A DNA stretch of 64,000 nt from assembly GCA_947044405.1 (NCBI GenBank), contig CAMRHE010000018.1:2418001-2482000 (forward strand). The letters run 5' to 3'. Source of the stretch: Leptodactylus fallax (taxonomy: Eukaryota > Chordata > Amphibia > Anura > Leptodactylidae). This document shows positions 1 through 9,072 of the stretch, piece after piece (position 1 is the stretch's first letter; every line of letters begins with the position of its first letter). The position numbers and the translations under genes are program-made. Under the pieces are notes generated by a model that saw only the letters and a list, made by a program, of their open reading frames with translations, had not been told where the DNA came from and ran no database searches.

Positions 1-890
1 GGCTGTGGAGTGCTCTGCTATTATCTCATTAATAGCAGTACAGAAAAAGTTAAAGCAGTTTTGAGAGTTTTCTCTATTCACAGCTGGAGGGCAGCCAGGC
101 TTGATTGTATGTAAATGATAATGTGGGGACCCCTTCCCACATTATTGCGTAGGTACAACTGTATGTGTTACAAAAACAGCTGTGAAAAACAGGTGAAGTC
201 GTCCTTTTTTAACAACTGTTTTGCATCCATGTTGCACCAGTTTTGTTGGATCCCTCATAGACTTGAGTCTATTTATGGATCCATGAAAATGAAGAAAATA
301 GGACATGTAACTTGTAACTGGCCCTAATGAAATTAAATGAGGGTTGTTAAACACAGCCATCTGTCGTGTGCATAAGGGCTAAGGCTGCTCCTCCAAGTGA
401 GGGTGTGTGCTTGCACATCCATCATGCATTAGTCGCCAGGACGCACCTGTAGCAATTGCAAGTACAAGTGCAGCCCTGCAATCAGTGCCAGTCACATGTG
501 CCCCCTAATAGCTGGGCTACACCTGTACTTGCCATTGCTTGAAATAGTAAAGTACAGATGTATCTTGGCAATTACCATATAGCTAGCACTTTGCAAAGAA
601 ACTCAGGGACAAGGATCACATTCAAATTTAGGTTTAACTGATGAATTGGTTGCTGTCATGGTGTGTGTTATATAACTTTCATGTATGGGTCAACAATCAT
701 ACAATTATTGTACAGCACACTGACTACCTCGTCCGTAGAAGATTGTCTGCTCCTGGTCTAGCCAGTGCCAAACTGCACCTTATTTTCCAGTGAATAATGT
801 ACCAGTATCTGCAGATCATGGATCTCAAATGACTTAGAAGATCAGCTGTATGGGGCAGATTTATTAAAATGGGTTAAAAACAAAACTGTT
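1..890. other. Unclassified sequence upstream of the LTR element
   Basis: I see no convincing gene or complete repeat here. The short open frames have no recognisable domain. Near 853-866 the text GGGGCAGATTTATT matches the terminal motif of a repeat family seen again near 15132, 13401 and 52304, so 850-890 may be the left end of such a copy. Confidence 0.4.
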
Positions 891-897
891 TTAGGTT

Positions 898-1870
898 TGT
901 AAGAGACAGCCAATGTTGTCCTAAGCTTCATTTGTCTGTATAAACTGTTAATGTTGAATGTATTTCTGTGATTCTGTTCCTTTAAAACAGCAGCCATTGT
1001 AATTGTGACATGATGCTGGAGTGGGAGACCCCCCCCTTTTATGTCAGCCTGCCTGTTCTGCAGACAGAGTGTGAGCAGAGCAGCAGGAAGTGACGAGACA
1101 GAGAGCAGCAGCCATCTTGGCAAGTGTTGTATTGAACTGGTGTGGAGATTTTTCTGTACAGCTAAGCTGTATCTTGGTCCAGAGACAAACAGAGTGTAAA
1201 GAGACAACAGGACTAGTGAGTCCACGTGAAAGGAACTGTGCTCAGTGGCTGATCAGTGAGACTGACATTGTGACTGTGTATATGGATACCACAGATAGAG
1301 ACTCACAGTGCTGTTGATGTACTGGACAGCACCTGCTAAACCCCGGCTTACAACCCAGCTCAGTGTATGGATTCGGCAGGACTGTCAGTGTGCTGAGTGG
1401 AATCTGCTGTTGGATTACATTGCATTCATTGGGTTTCCCTGTTAAAGAGGACTTCATTTCTCCCAAGATCCTGATAACAGTGAGGAGAGGACGCTTCACT
1501 ATAAAAGAAAGGAACGACTTTGGGCCCCACCGCGCGCTTCTACGGACTGTAAGCGGTCCACCTGGACCACTGGGGAAAAGGGGGTGCACCCAAATGTGAT
1601 GTCAGGGTCAGTTAGGGATAGTTTTGAGTATATTGTTCATTCAGTGTCCATACTGCAGAAGTGGACAGAGTAAAAGTAGAAACCATTGCAGAATTTGCCT
1701 TGAAATTGTTCATGCTATATTGTATATTTTGCTTGTCTTTATCCCTGTCATTTTACCTTCAAATAGCCTTTATTAACTTATAGTAAATATATATTCTTTT
1801 CTTGAACTACCGCGTGTGCGTTCATTTCTGGTTGCGGAGTCCAAACCACCTGCCTTGCTCTCGGTTCACA
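898..1870 (+). repeat. 5' LTR
   Basis: Direct repeat of 973 bp, matching 7084-8054 almost base for base. It begins TGTAAGAGACAG and ends GGTTCACA. It contains a TATA-like box (1500-1507). The open frames within it are identical in the 3' copy and are shadows, not genes. Confidence 0.95.
1500..1507 (+). promoter_or_regulatory. TATA-like box in 5' LTR
   Basis: TATAAAAG lies about 370 bp before the end of the LTR. This is a plausible core promoter for the genomic RNA, with transcription starting some 25-35 bp downstream. The same octamer is at 7684-7691 in the 3' LTR. The role is inferred from motif and position only. Confidence 0.5.
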
Positions 1871-1873
1871 AAT

Positions 1874-1891
1874 TGGCGTAGTCGGCAGGAT
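1874..1891 (+). promoter_or_regulatory. Primer binding site for tRNA-Ser
   Basis: TGGCGTAGTCGGCAGGAT starts 3 bases after the 5' LTR. It is complementary over 18 bases to the 3' end of eukaryotic tRNA-Ser (acceptor end CTACG plus the added CCA). Minus-strand DNA synthesis would be primed here. The tRNA match is from memory of the conserved serine tRNA 3' end. Confidence 0.8.
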
Positions 1892-1903
1892 CCACTTACC
1901 AGA

Positions 1904-2929
1904 ATGGACGGTGACGCACCCGTTCGGGAGAATGGTGCTGGAGGAAGAATGCCAGCAGGGGCTATAATAAGTCAGTTAGCTAAATTTGATGGCAATAATA
2001 TGTCAGTGAGTATGTGGGTGGAACAGATACGAATGATACAGCGAATGTACCAGACCGCACCAGAAGTACTAGTAGAGCTAGCAATATTGACATTACAAGG
2101 GGATGCTAAGACCACGGTGATATTGAGGCCATTTGAACAAAGGCAGACATTTGAGCAAGTAGTCCAGATTCTAGAAACCATTTATGGAGAAACTGCATTG
2201 CTGGGGTCTCTGCAGGCTCGGTTCTTCCAGAGGGTACAACAGGAGAATGAAAGCCTTCCCCAATATGCAAATGCCCTACAAGAACTGCTCCGAGATATTC
2301 AAGTGAAGGAAAGAGGGGGCTCGCCAGCCTTCTGTAACCCTGATCGGACTCTCCGTGACCAGTTTGTCCTGGGGATACGTGACGGCAGTTTAACTGTGAC
2401 TATGCAGGATTTTATACGACGAGAGACTGATGCTAAATTCCATGATGTACAGGTAGAGGCCATCTCCCGTGCCAATAGTATGTTCCCGAAGCCCCAGACC
2501 GCAGTTGGAGTTACTTTGTCACAGGGGGCTAGTTCTGGCTCAGAGACAGTAGAAAAGGGGACGGTTAAAGAAATTCTCACAGTAATGCAGAAACTGCAAG
2601 AGCAAATGGAACACTTGCACACCCGTTGTGATGAACATTCTATGAAAATTGCAGACTTCCAGAAAACTGGAGGTGAAAGGGTGAGCCGTCCATACCCAGA
2701 AAATCAGAATCACCCACCACCCCGCTGGAGGGATGAGGATAGGACCTACCGAAGGGGTCCAAATCAGTTAATGCAGTGCTCAGGAGAAATCGAAGGGGCT
2801 TACCGAAGGGGCCCAAACAGATGGCCAGAACGACGGGAGATACGCTGCTGGGAGTGTGGACGGATGGGCCACGTTGCTGCTAGATGTCCAGAGCAGCGAC
2901 AAACTTATGAGAGACCGCCGTTAAACTGA
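1904..2929 (+). CDS. gag: gag: capsid and nucleocapsid polyprotein
   Basis: A 341-residue protein that would form the retrotransposon's cytoplasmic particle. I chose the ATG at 1904, just after the primer site. The frame stays open upstream to 1802, but that part lies in the LTR and primer site. The middle part (about residues 70-200) looks like a Ty3/gypsy or PNMA-type capsid domain, helix-rich with a conserved leucine/glutamine pattern. A CCHC zinc knuckle CWECGRMGHVAARC lies at residues 315-328 and should bind RNA. The last codons, TTA AAC TGA, form part of a likely frameshift signal leading into pol. No internal stop is present. Confidence 0.88.
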   Translation: MDGDAPVRENGAGGRMPAGAIISQLAKFDGNNMSVSMWVEQIRMIQRMYQTAPEVLVELAILTLQGDAKTTVILRPFEQRQTFEQVVQILETIYGETALLGSLQARFFQRVQQENESLPQYANALQELLRDIQVKERGGSPAFCNPDRTLRDQFVLGIRDGSLTVTMQDFIRRETDAKFHDVQVEAISRANSMFPKPQTAVGVTLSQGASSGSETVEKGTVKEILTVMQKLQEQMEHLHTRCDEHSMKIADFQKTGGERVSRPYPENQNHPPPRWRDEDRTYRRGPNQLMQCSGEIEGAYRRGPNRWPERREIRCWECGRMGHVAARCPEQRQTYERPPLN

Positions 2930-2963
2930 AGTCCCCTGCTGCTGTAGGGCGTGTAGTAGGGGA
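2920..2963 (+). promoter_or_regulatory. Likely -1 ribosomal frameshift signal between gag and pol
   Basis: Gag ends in frame 2 and pol lies in frame 1, open from 2911, so they overlap by 19 bases and a -1 shift joins them. GTTAAAC (2920-2926) sits directly before the gag TGA (2927-2929) in the correct phase (G TTA AAC). The same heptamer is used by equine arteritis virus at its 1a/1b junction. Five bases after the heptamer, TCCCCT (2932-2937) can pair with AGGGGA (2958-2963) across a 20-base loop. Function is inferred and a pseudoknot was not tested. Confidence 0.65.
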
Positions 2964-5900
2964 GACTGACAAGGAGACTATGTGGGGAGAATGCCCTAAT
3001 GATGACCTGATCGCTGCAAGTCCTGTTATACAGGTGGAAATGGAGGGTATTCCGGTTACCGGGATGATTGACACGGGTTCCCAAGTAACGACCTTGAGTA
3101 GAGACTGTTATGAACGGTACTTCCAGCAACATGTGAAATATGATCCCCATACATTCGTACGAGTGGTCGCAGCTAACCAGTTACCAGTTCCAGTCGTGGG
3201 AGTGGCCTGGATGAATGTCCGGGTATGTGGCCAAGATCTAGGTAGGAAAGGCATTGTGGTGGTACAGGAGTCACATGAAGTAAAGGTCCCTGTCATTTTG
3301 GGGATGAATGTGTTAAAAGAATTAGATCAGATCCTCTTTGAAAAGAAAGGTCACGGTTATTGGAAAGAAACCACCACCCATCGGCCTACTCAAACAGCTT
3401 TCCAGCGGCTGATCCGGACATGTGGCTTACAGAAAAGTTCGGATGCGCAGCGTCCTCTGGCTCGAATTTCAGTTCCTTTGCATACAAAAGTTACACTGCC
3501 ACCCAGTCGGGAGACAATAGTGTCTATGCCCGTAGGCACCTGTTGGAAACTAGAGGGCATAGCTGTGTTGGTAGAACCACTGCAGGCAGCCGAAGGAGGT
3601 GTTGATCCGCTAGTGGCCCGTTCCTTGGCAATAGTTCGCAATGGAAGAGTACCACTTCGATGTGTAAACACTCAGGACCAGAGTGTGGACCTGACCCCAG
3701 GGAGGCAGCTGGCTAACATCTATGTGACTCCGGAGGAAGTAAGGAAAGTAACTCCAATGCAGCTGAAGCCGACTGAAAGGGATGAGTGGACCGTAACTGT
3801 GTCCATGGGAGAAGATGAGGAACCCACCTCTGAATGGAATGGCCGTGCAATTCGAGAACAGATGAAGATGGATGCAAGTTCATGTTCTCTGGAATGGGTG
3901 CAGAAGGTAGATGAACTGTTGTGGGAGAACCGAGCCGCCTTTTCACGGTATGCTGAAGATTTTGGATGTACCACAGGGATCTACCATGAGATTCCCACAG
4001 GAGACACCCCTCCAATTAGAGAGCGCTACCGACAAATTCCTCCACAGTTGTATCAGGAAGTAAAAGAACTGTTAGCTAAGATGCTACAGGGTGGGATCAT
4101 CCAAGAAAGCCAGAGTCCCTGGGCAGCTCCTGTGGTGTTAGTAAGAAAAAAAGATGGGTCCATCCGATTTTGCGTAGACTATCGGAAGTTAAACGCTTGC
4201 ACCGTACGAGATTCCTACCCCTTGCCACGGATTGAGGAGTCCCTCTCAGCGCTGGGGAGAGCCCGGTACTTCTCCTCACTAGATCTGGCTAGTGGGTATT
4301 GGCAGGTGCCGATGGCCACAAAAGACAAGGAGAAGACGGCATTCATCTTGCCCATGGGACTATACGAATTTAACCGGATGCCCTTCGGGTTGACAAATGC
4401 ACCCGGAACGTTTCAGCGGTTGATGGAGAAATGTCTCGGTGACTTCAACTTTGAGTTCACTCTCATCTACTTGGATGACATTATAGTGTATTCTGCGACC
4501 TTTGAAGACCATCTCCACCAGTTGGGGCAAGTATTTCGAAGATTGCGGGAACATGGGCTCAAATTGAAACCCAGTAAATGTCGGTTGTTCCAATCTGAAA
4601 TTGATTACTTGGGTCACCGCGTATCAGGAGAAGGGGTGAGACCATCAAGAGACAAGATAGCGGCTGTTCAAGATTGGCCAATACCGACTACCCTGCGAGA
4701 AGTGAGGGCGTTCCTTGGAGTAGCCGGTTACTATCGACGGTTTATTAAGGATTTCGCCAAGGTAGCAGCACCACTTAATGCTCTCCTACGAGGCACATCC
4801 GGTGGTCCAAAGAACCGGTCCGTGAAGTGGGGACTTGAACAGGAACAAGCCTTCCAGGCATTAAAGGATGCACTGACAACAGCCCCAATCTTGGCATATG
4901 CTGATTACCACTTGCCGTTCCAGCTGTATACGGATGCAAGCCTGTATGGTCTTGGAGCAGTGCTTTCCCAGCTTCAGGATGGCCAGGAGAGGGTCATAGC
5001 GTACGGCAGCCGGTCTTTGAGAGATTCTGAAAGAAACCCCGAGAATTATAGTTCATTTAAGTTGGAGCTGTTGGCACTGGTATGGGCCATGACCGAGAAA
5101 TTCTCTGAATATTTGACCGGTGCTGAAGTTTTAGTACTGACTGACAACAACCCACTAGCTCACCTGGAAAATGCCAAGCTCGGGGCGTTAGAGCAGAGGT
5201 GGATAGCCCAAATGACTAAGTTCAATTACCGCATTAAGTATCGGTCCAAGACAGAGAACCAGAATGCTGACGGGCTTTCTAGGGTAACCGCCCAGACCCC
5301 CACAGTAGACGTGGATCATGAGTTGGAGCATGTGGAGGTGCCCGACTTCAGCAGATTTTCACAGGCCTTGGCCGCCGCTAATCAGTTTGAGATGGAGGGG
5401 ACTGAAACGGCTCCTTTCTTTGGTCCCTCACGACAGGAATGGGCACAGATACAACAGACCCATGAGGGGCTGGCACAGATGATCAAGTGTGTTGAGAAAG
5501 GCCAGAAGCCCTGTAGAGAGGAAAGAGAACGACTGACACGTGAGATATTATCTGTTCTGAGTCAGTGGGAAAAGTTGGAGATGAAAAATGGAGTGCTATG
5601 CCGAAAGGTCTATTTACCTTCTGAGATCGACATTCGATACCAAATTGTGGTGCCTAGTGAACTGGCTCGCTCGTTGGCAGTTGAGGCTCATAATAAGAAT
5701 GGACATTTTGGTCATGAGAAGACCTTTCGTTGGTTACAGCGACTGATTTACTGCCCTGGTCTTCGTCAAATGGTCGAAGAAGTATGCCGCAGCTGTCGAA
5801 CTTGTGAGATCCATAAGGCAATAGAACAGAGAGCTCCCCTGCAAACCATCGTGACCCAGGAACCTTTAGAAATCGTCATGATAGACTATCTAATGGTGGG

Positions 5901-6360
5901 CCCATCCAATAGCGGACACCAGTATTGCCTCGTAATGGTGGATCACTTCACCAAATTTGCGGTGGTAACCGCCACCAAGGACCAGACAGCTGAGTCAGCA
6001 GCTCGTGCTCTGTGCCAAGATTTCATTCGAGTATATGGGTGCCCTAAACGCATCCACTCCGACCAGGGTGCCTGCTTTGAGGGACACGTAATGAAAGAAG
6101 TTCAACGTATCTACGGGATAAAGAAGTCGCACACGACTCCATACCACCCTCAGGGAAATGGGGCCTGTGAAAGATTCAACAGAACTCTGCTACAGATGCT
6201 GCGGACTCTGGAGGAAGACAAGAAGTTACAGTGGCCTCAGTTCTTGTCTGAAATGGTGTGGGCCTATAACAATCAGGTCCATTCTACAACGGGGGTACTC
6301 TCCTTATACACTTCTCTTTGGGCGGTCTGGGCGAAGTATAGGAGAATTACAGTTGGATGA
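2926..6360 (+). CDS. pol: pol: protease, reverse transcriptase, RNase H and integrase, C-terminus cut by a frameshift
   Basis: Residues are counted from the Met at 2980 (1126 aa). The translated start is probably upstream, through the -1 frameshift. Aspartic protease: DTGS at 31-34. Reverse transcriptase: LDLASG with Asp435, and YLDD at 497-500. RNase H: TDAS (Asp652), Glu696, Asp722 and Asp764. Integrase zinc domain: His904, His909, Cys939 and Cys942. Integrase core: Asp969, Asp1028 and Glu1064, with 35 residues between the last two (DD35E). All key residues are present. After the core the frame is lost in a run of five G at 6291-6295, so the last 21 residues before the stop are out of register. 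The missing C-terminal part is open in another frame up to 7069. Confidence 0.93.
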   Translation: MKSPAAVGRVVGETDKETMWGECPNDDLIAASPVIQVEMEGIPVTGMIDTGSQVTTLSRDCYERYFQQHVKYDPHTFVRVVAANQLPVPVVGVAWMNVRVCGQDLGRKGIVVVQESHEVKVPVILGMNVLKELDQILFEKKGHGYWKETTTHRPTQTAFQRLIRTCGLQKSSDAQRPLARISVPLHTKVTLPPSRETIVSMPVGTCWKLEGIAVLVEPLQAAEGGVDPLVARSLAIVRNGRVPLRCVNTQDQSVDLTPGRQLANIYVTPEEVRKVTPMQLKPTERDEWTVTVSMGEDEEPTSEWNGRAIREQMKMDASSCSLEWVQKVDELLWENRAAFSRYAEDFGCTTGIYHEIPTGDTPPIRERYRQIPPQLYQEVKELLAKMLQGGIIQESQSPWAAPVVLVRKKDGSIRFCVDYRKLNACTVRDSYPLPRIEESLSALGRARYFSSLDLASGYWQVPMATKDKEKTAFILPMGLYEFNRMPFGLTNAPGTFQRLMEKCLGDFNFEFTLIYLDDIIVYSATFEDHLHQLGQVFRRLREHGLKLKPSKCRLFQSEIDYLGHRVSGEGVRPSRDKIAAVQDWPIPTTLREVRAFLGVAGYYRRFIKDFAKVAAPLNALLRGTSGGPKNRSVKWGLEQEQAFQALKDALTTAPILAYADYHLPFQLYTDASLYGLGAVLSQLQDGQERVIAYGSRSLRDSERNPENYSSFKLELLALVWAMTEKFSEYLTGAEVLVLTDNNPLAHLENAKLGALEQRWIAQMTKFNYRIKYRSKTENQNADGLSRVTAQTPTVDVDHELEHVEVPDFSRFSQALAAANQFEMEGTETAPFFGPSRQEWAQIQQTHEGLAQMIKCVEKGQKPCREERERLTREILSVLSQWEKLEMKNGVLCRKVYLPSEIDIRYQIVVPSELARSLAVEAHNKNGHFGHEKTFRWLQRLIYCPGLRQMVEEVCRSCRTCEIHKAIEQRAPLQTIVTQEPLEIVMIDYLMVGPSNSGHQYCLVMVDHFTKFAVVTATKDQTAESAARALCQDFIRVYGCPKRIHSDQGACFEGHVMKEVQRIYGIKKSHTTPYHPQGNGACERFNRTLLQMLRTLEEDKKLQWPQFLSEMVWAYNNQVHSTTGVLSLYTSLWAVWAKYRRITVG

Positions 6361-7069
6361 TGTGGATGGGTTCCCGCCGAGGGATCCAACCTCTTGGGTG
6401 CGGGCGCACCGGCAGAGACTTGAGACGATCCATCGATTGGTGCGGCAGCGCCTGCAAGAACATCCCCATCCTGATAAGACCCCAGTGCAAGAAGCACCAT
6501 TGCAACCAGGCGACCTGGTGCTAGTTCGTGTCAAGAAACCCCAAGGGAAATTGGAAAGCCGATGGGAGGCTTTGCCGTATCGTGTTGTTGGCCGCAAGTA
6601 TGCGAATGGGCCAGTGTACCAGGTCCAGAAAGAAGGAACTGATTGTGTTCGAGTACTTCACCGAAATATGTTGCGCCTGTGTCATTCTGAAGGGACAAAT
6701 CATGATGGGCCTGCCAATGTGAATGAGCTCCCACAGTCAGAGAATGGAGGTGCGGAATGGGCCTCAGACGAGGAGGATGATTGTTGGCCGATCCCTGCTC
6801 CTGGGGATGTTCCACCTGTGACTACTGTATCTCCGGCCTGTGCCCCCTCAGGTGCGGAATCCGCTGGTCCTTCTCAGCCCATAGCTGCAGCACCCCATAA
6901 TATACCACCGGTCCTCAGACGGACCACTAGGCCAAATGCTGGTATTCCCCCTGTTCGGTATGCGCAGGATGAGTTTGTTTGGCCTGCCATACATCGGTAT
7001 ACTACCACCCTGTGCATAAAAGTACAACCCTCTGGATATACAGTCATAGGCAGGGACTGCCAATCTTAA
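6296..7069 (+). pseudogene. pol: pol C-terminal part, out of frame with the rest
   Basis: This frame continues the integrase after the G-run at 6291-6295. It starts with YSPYTLLFGR, the usual continuation after the integrase core, and runs to TAA at 7067-7069. It includes the LQPGDLVLVRV segment typical of the gypsy integrase C-terminal fold, followed by an acidic and Pro/Ala-rich tail. I see no chromodomain. One surplus base in the G-run would explain the break. It could be a true mutation or a sequencing error in a homopolymer. The frame remains open throughout, so the lesion is young. Confidence 0.85.
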
Positions 7070-7080
7070 AGTGGGGGGGA
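7068..7080 (+). promoter_or_regulatory. Polypurine tract
   Basis: AAAGTGGGGGGGA lies 3 bases before the 3' LTR. Its position and purine content fit the plus-strand primer of LTR elements. It overlaps the final base of the pol stop codon region. Confidence 0.8.
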
Positions 7081-7083
7081 ATA

Positions 7084-8054
7084 TGTAAGAGACAGCCAAT
7101 GTTGTCCTAAGCTTCATTTGTCTGTATAAACTGTTAATGTTGAATGTATTTCTGTGATTCTGTTCCTTTAAGACAGCAGCCATTGTAATTGTGACATGAT
7201 GCTGGAGTGAGACCCCCCCCTTTTATGTCAGCCTGCCTGTTCTGCAGACAGAGTGTGAGCAGAGCAGCAGGAAGTGACGAGACAGAGAGCAGCAGCCATC
7301 TTGGCAAGTGTTGTATTGAACTGGTGTGGAGATTTTTCTGTACAGCTAAGCTGTATCTTGGTCCAGAGACAAACAGAGTGTAAAGAGACAACAGGACTAG
7401 TGAGTCCACGTGAAAGGAACTGTGCTCAGTGGCTGATCAGTGAGACTGACATTGTGACTGTGTATATGGATACCACAGATAGAGACTCGCAGTGCTGTTG
7501 ATGTACTGGACAGCACCTGCTAAACCCCGGCTTACAACCCAGCTCAGTGTATGGATTCGGCAGGACTGTCAGTGTGCTGAGTGGAATCTGCTGTTGGATT
7601 ACATTGCATTCATTGGGTTTCCCTGTTAAAGAGGACTTCATTTCTCCCAAGATCCTGATAACAGTGAGGAGAGGACGCTTCACTATAAAAGAAAGGAACG
7701 ACTTTGGGCCCCACCGCGCGCTTCTACGGACTGTAAGCGGTCCACCTGGACCACTGGGGAAAAGGGGGTGCACCCAAATGTGATGTCAGGGTCAGTTAGG
7801 GATAGTTTTGAGTATATTGTTCATTCAGTGTCCATACTGCAGAAGTGGACAGAGTAAAAGTAGAAACCATTGCAGAATTTGCCTTGAAATTGTTCATGCT
7901 ATATTGTATATTTTGCTTGTCTTTATCCCTGTCATTTTACCTTCAAATAGCCTTTATTAACTTATAGTAAATATATATTCTTTTCTTGAACTACCGCGTG
8001 TGCGTTCATTTCTGGTTGCGGAGTCCAAACCACCTGCCTTGCTCTCGGTTCACA
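7084..8054 (+). repeat. 3' LTR
   Basis: 971 bp, near-identical to 898-1870. Differences seen by eye are G for A at 7172 and at 7489, and two bases fewer in the purine stretch near 7210. It ends CACA and is followed by the GGTT target duplication. Confidence 0.95.
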
Positions 8055-8089
8055 GGTTAAGGCCCCACAGAGCGAGCGGCAGGCGAAAA

Positions 8090-8455
8090 AGGGGGGGGGG
8101 GGGGGGGGGGGGGAAGGGAAATGTTTTTTCCCCTTTTTTTTTTTTTAGAAAATTTGTTGTGTTTTTTTTTTTTTTTTTTTTTTTTTTATTTTTTTTTTAA
8201 GGAAAATGTTTTTTTTTTTTTTTTTTTTTTTTTTTTTCTTGTTATTTAAAAAGGGGGGGGTGTTTTGTTGTTGTTTCTTTTCTTTTTTTTTTTTTTTTTT
8301 TGTGTTGTGGGTGGGGGGGTTTTTGTTTTTTTTTTTTTTTTAATGTAAATTGTTGTTGTTGTTTTGTGGGGTGGGGGGGTGGGGGCCGTTTTTTTTCGTT
8401 TGCTTTGGTTGTTGTTTTTTTTTTTTTTTTTTTTTTTTTGGGGGAGGGAGGCTGC
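8090..8455. repeat. Long poly-G and poly-T low-complexity tract
   Basis: Runs of more than 20 G and many runs of 15-25 T, with short GTTGTTG and GGGTGGGG pieces between them. This composition is unlike anything else in the window. It may be real low-complexity DNA, but the uneven homopolymers also look like consensus error or polymerase-slippage damage. No gene should be called here. Confidence 0.85.
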
Positions 8456-8858
8456 ATTGTGATTGGTTTCTAATCAGTTCCCTCATGGTGAGATTGCGGG
8501 AGTAATTTGTTTGCTATGGCAGCCAGGTGCTTTATGCCTGTGACTGAGCAAAATATCAATACAGCAATTTTACAATAGTATTGCAGTCTATGGTATAAGC
8601 AATCTAGTTTGATTAAAAAAAGTTTCAAAAAATATTTAAAAATTAAAAACATAACAGTTCAAATCACACCTTTTCTGTAGGTTCCATATAAAGTAAATGA
8701 ACAAAAATAAACATAAACACATTAGACAATCCTGTGTCAAAGAATTCCCTGACTATAAAAATATAAACTTATTTATACCATACTGTGAATACTTCAGTGG
8801 GAAAAAAATCAGAATCACTATTTTTTCAGAGTTTCACTTCCCAACAAAACTTGAATAA
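8456..8858. other. Unclassified AT-rich sequence
   Basis: No recognisable gene or complete repeat. Short A and T runs are common. Confidence 0.4.
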
Positions 8859-9072
8859 AGGCTGAAGCTCCACGTTGTGAAAATACAGCTTTTTTGCCAC
8901 TGCAGAAAAGCAGCAACAAAAAAACACTGCCTCTTACAGTACCTGCAAAGTAAATGATATTCTGGTTAATCCCATCCACACATGGAAAAGCTGCGTTTTC
9001 AAAAACACCTGCATTTTTAAAAATCGCAGCATGTCAATTATATCTGTGGAAACACTGTCATTTGCCCTATAG

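Larger units (their letters stand above)
898..8054 (+). mobile_element. Ty3/gypsy (Metaviridae-type) LTR retrotransposon, near complete
   Basis: A 7.16-kb element in the order LTR, primer site, gag, pol (protease, reverse transcriptase, RNase H, integrase), polypurine tract, LTR. RNase H before integrase is the Ty3/gypsy order. The LTRs start TG and end CA. GGTT flanks both ends (894-897 and 8055-8058), or AGGTT if the final A of the LTR is counted. Only two substitutions (986/7172, 1305/7489) and one 2-base indel near 1023 separate the LTRs, so insertion was recent. No env frame and no chromodomain are evident. One frame break at 6291-6295 is the only clear lesion I found in the coding part. 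Confidence 0.93.
894..8095. mobile_element. TTA-flanked MITE end split by the LTR retrotransposon
   Basis: Removing the retrotransposon and one GGTT duplication joins TTA (891-893) and GGTT (894-897) to AAGGCCCCACAGAGCG (8059 onward). The result reads TTA + GGTTAAGGCCCCA, which closely matches the end of the MITE family at 33408, 19231 and 16349 (GGCTAAGGCCCCATG). The retrotransposon therefore landed 4 bp inside a MITE terminus. The rest of this MITE copy is lost in, or replaced by, the homopolymer tract from about 8090. A TTA target suggests PIF/Harbinger, which is inference. Confidence 0.6.

Noticed and set aside
1242..1599. Open frames of 115 and 78 codons, repeated at 7426-7783
   Set aside because: They lie in the LTRs on opposite strands and have no domain; identity between copies only reflects LTR identity.
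6723..7069. Chromodomain at the integrase C-terminus
   Set aside because: The tail is acidic and Pro/Ala-rich without the aromatic pattern of a chromodomain.
898..8054. Endogenous retrovirus with env
   Set aside because: The order of domains and gag type are Ty3/gypsy, and no env-like frame with signal peptide or membrane anchor lies after integrase.
8000..8457. Open frames rich in Phe or Lys
   Set aside because: They are translations of poly-T/poly-G tracts.
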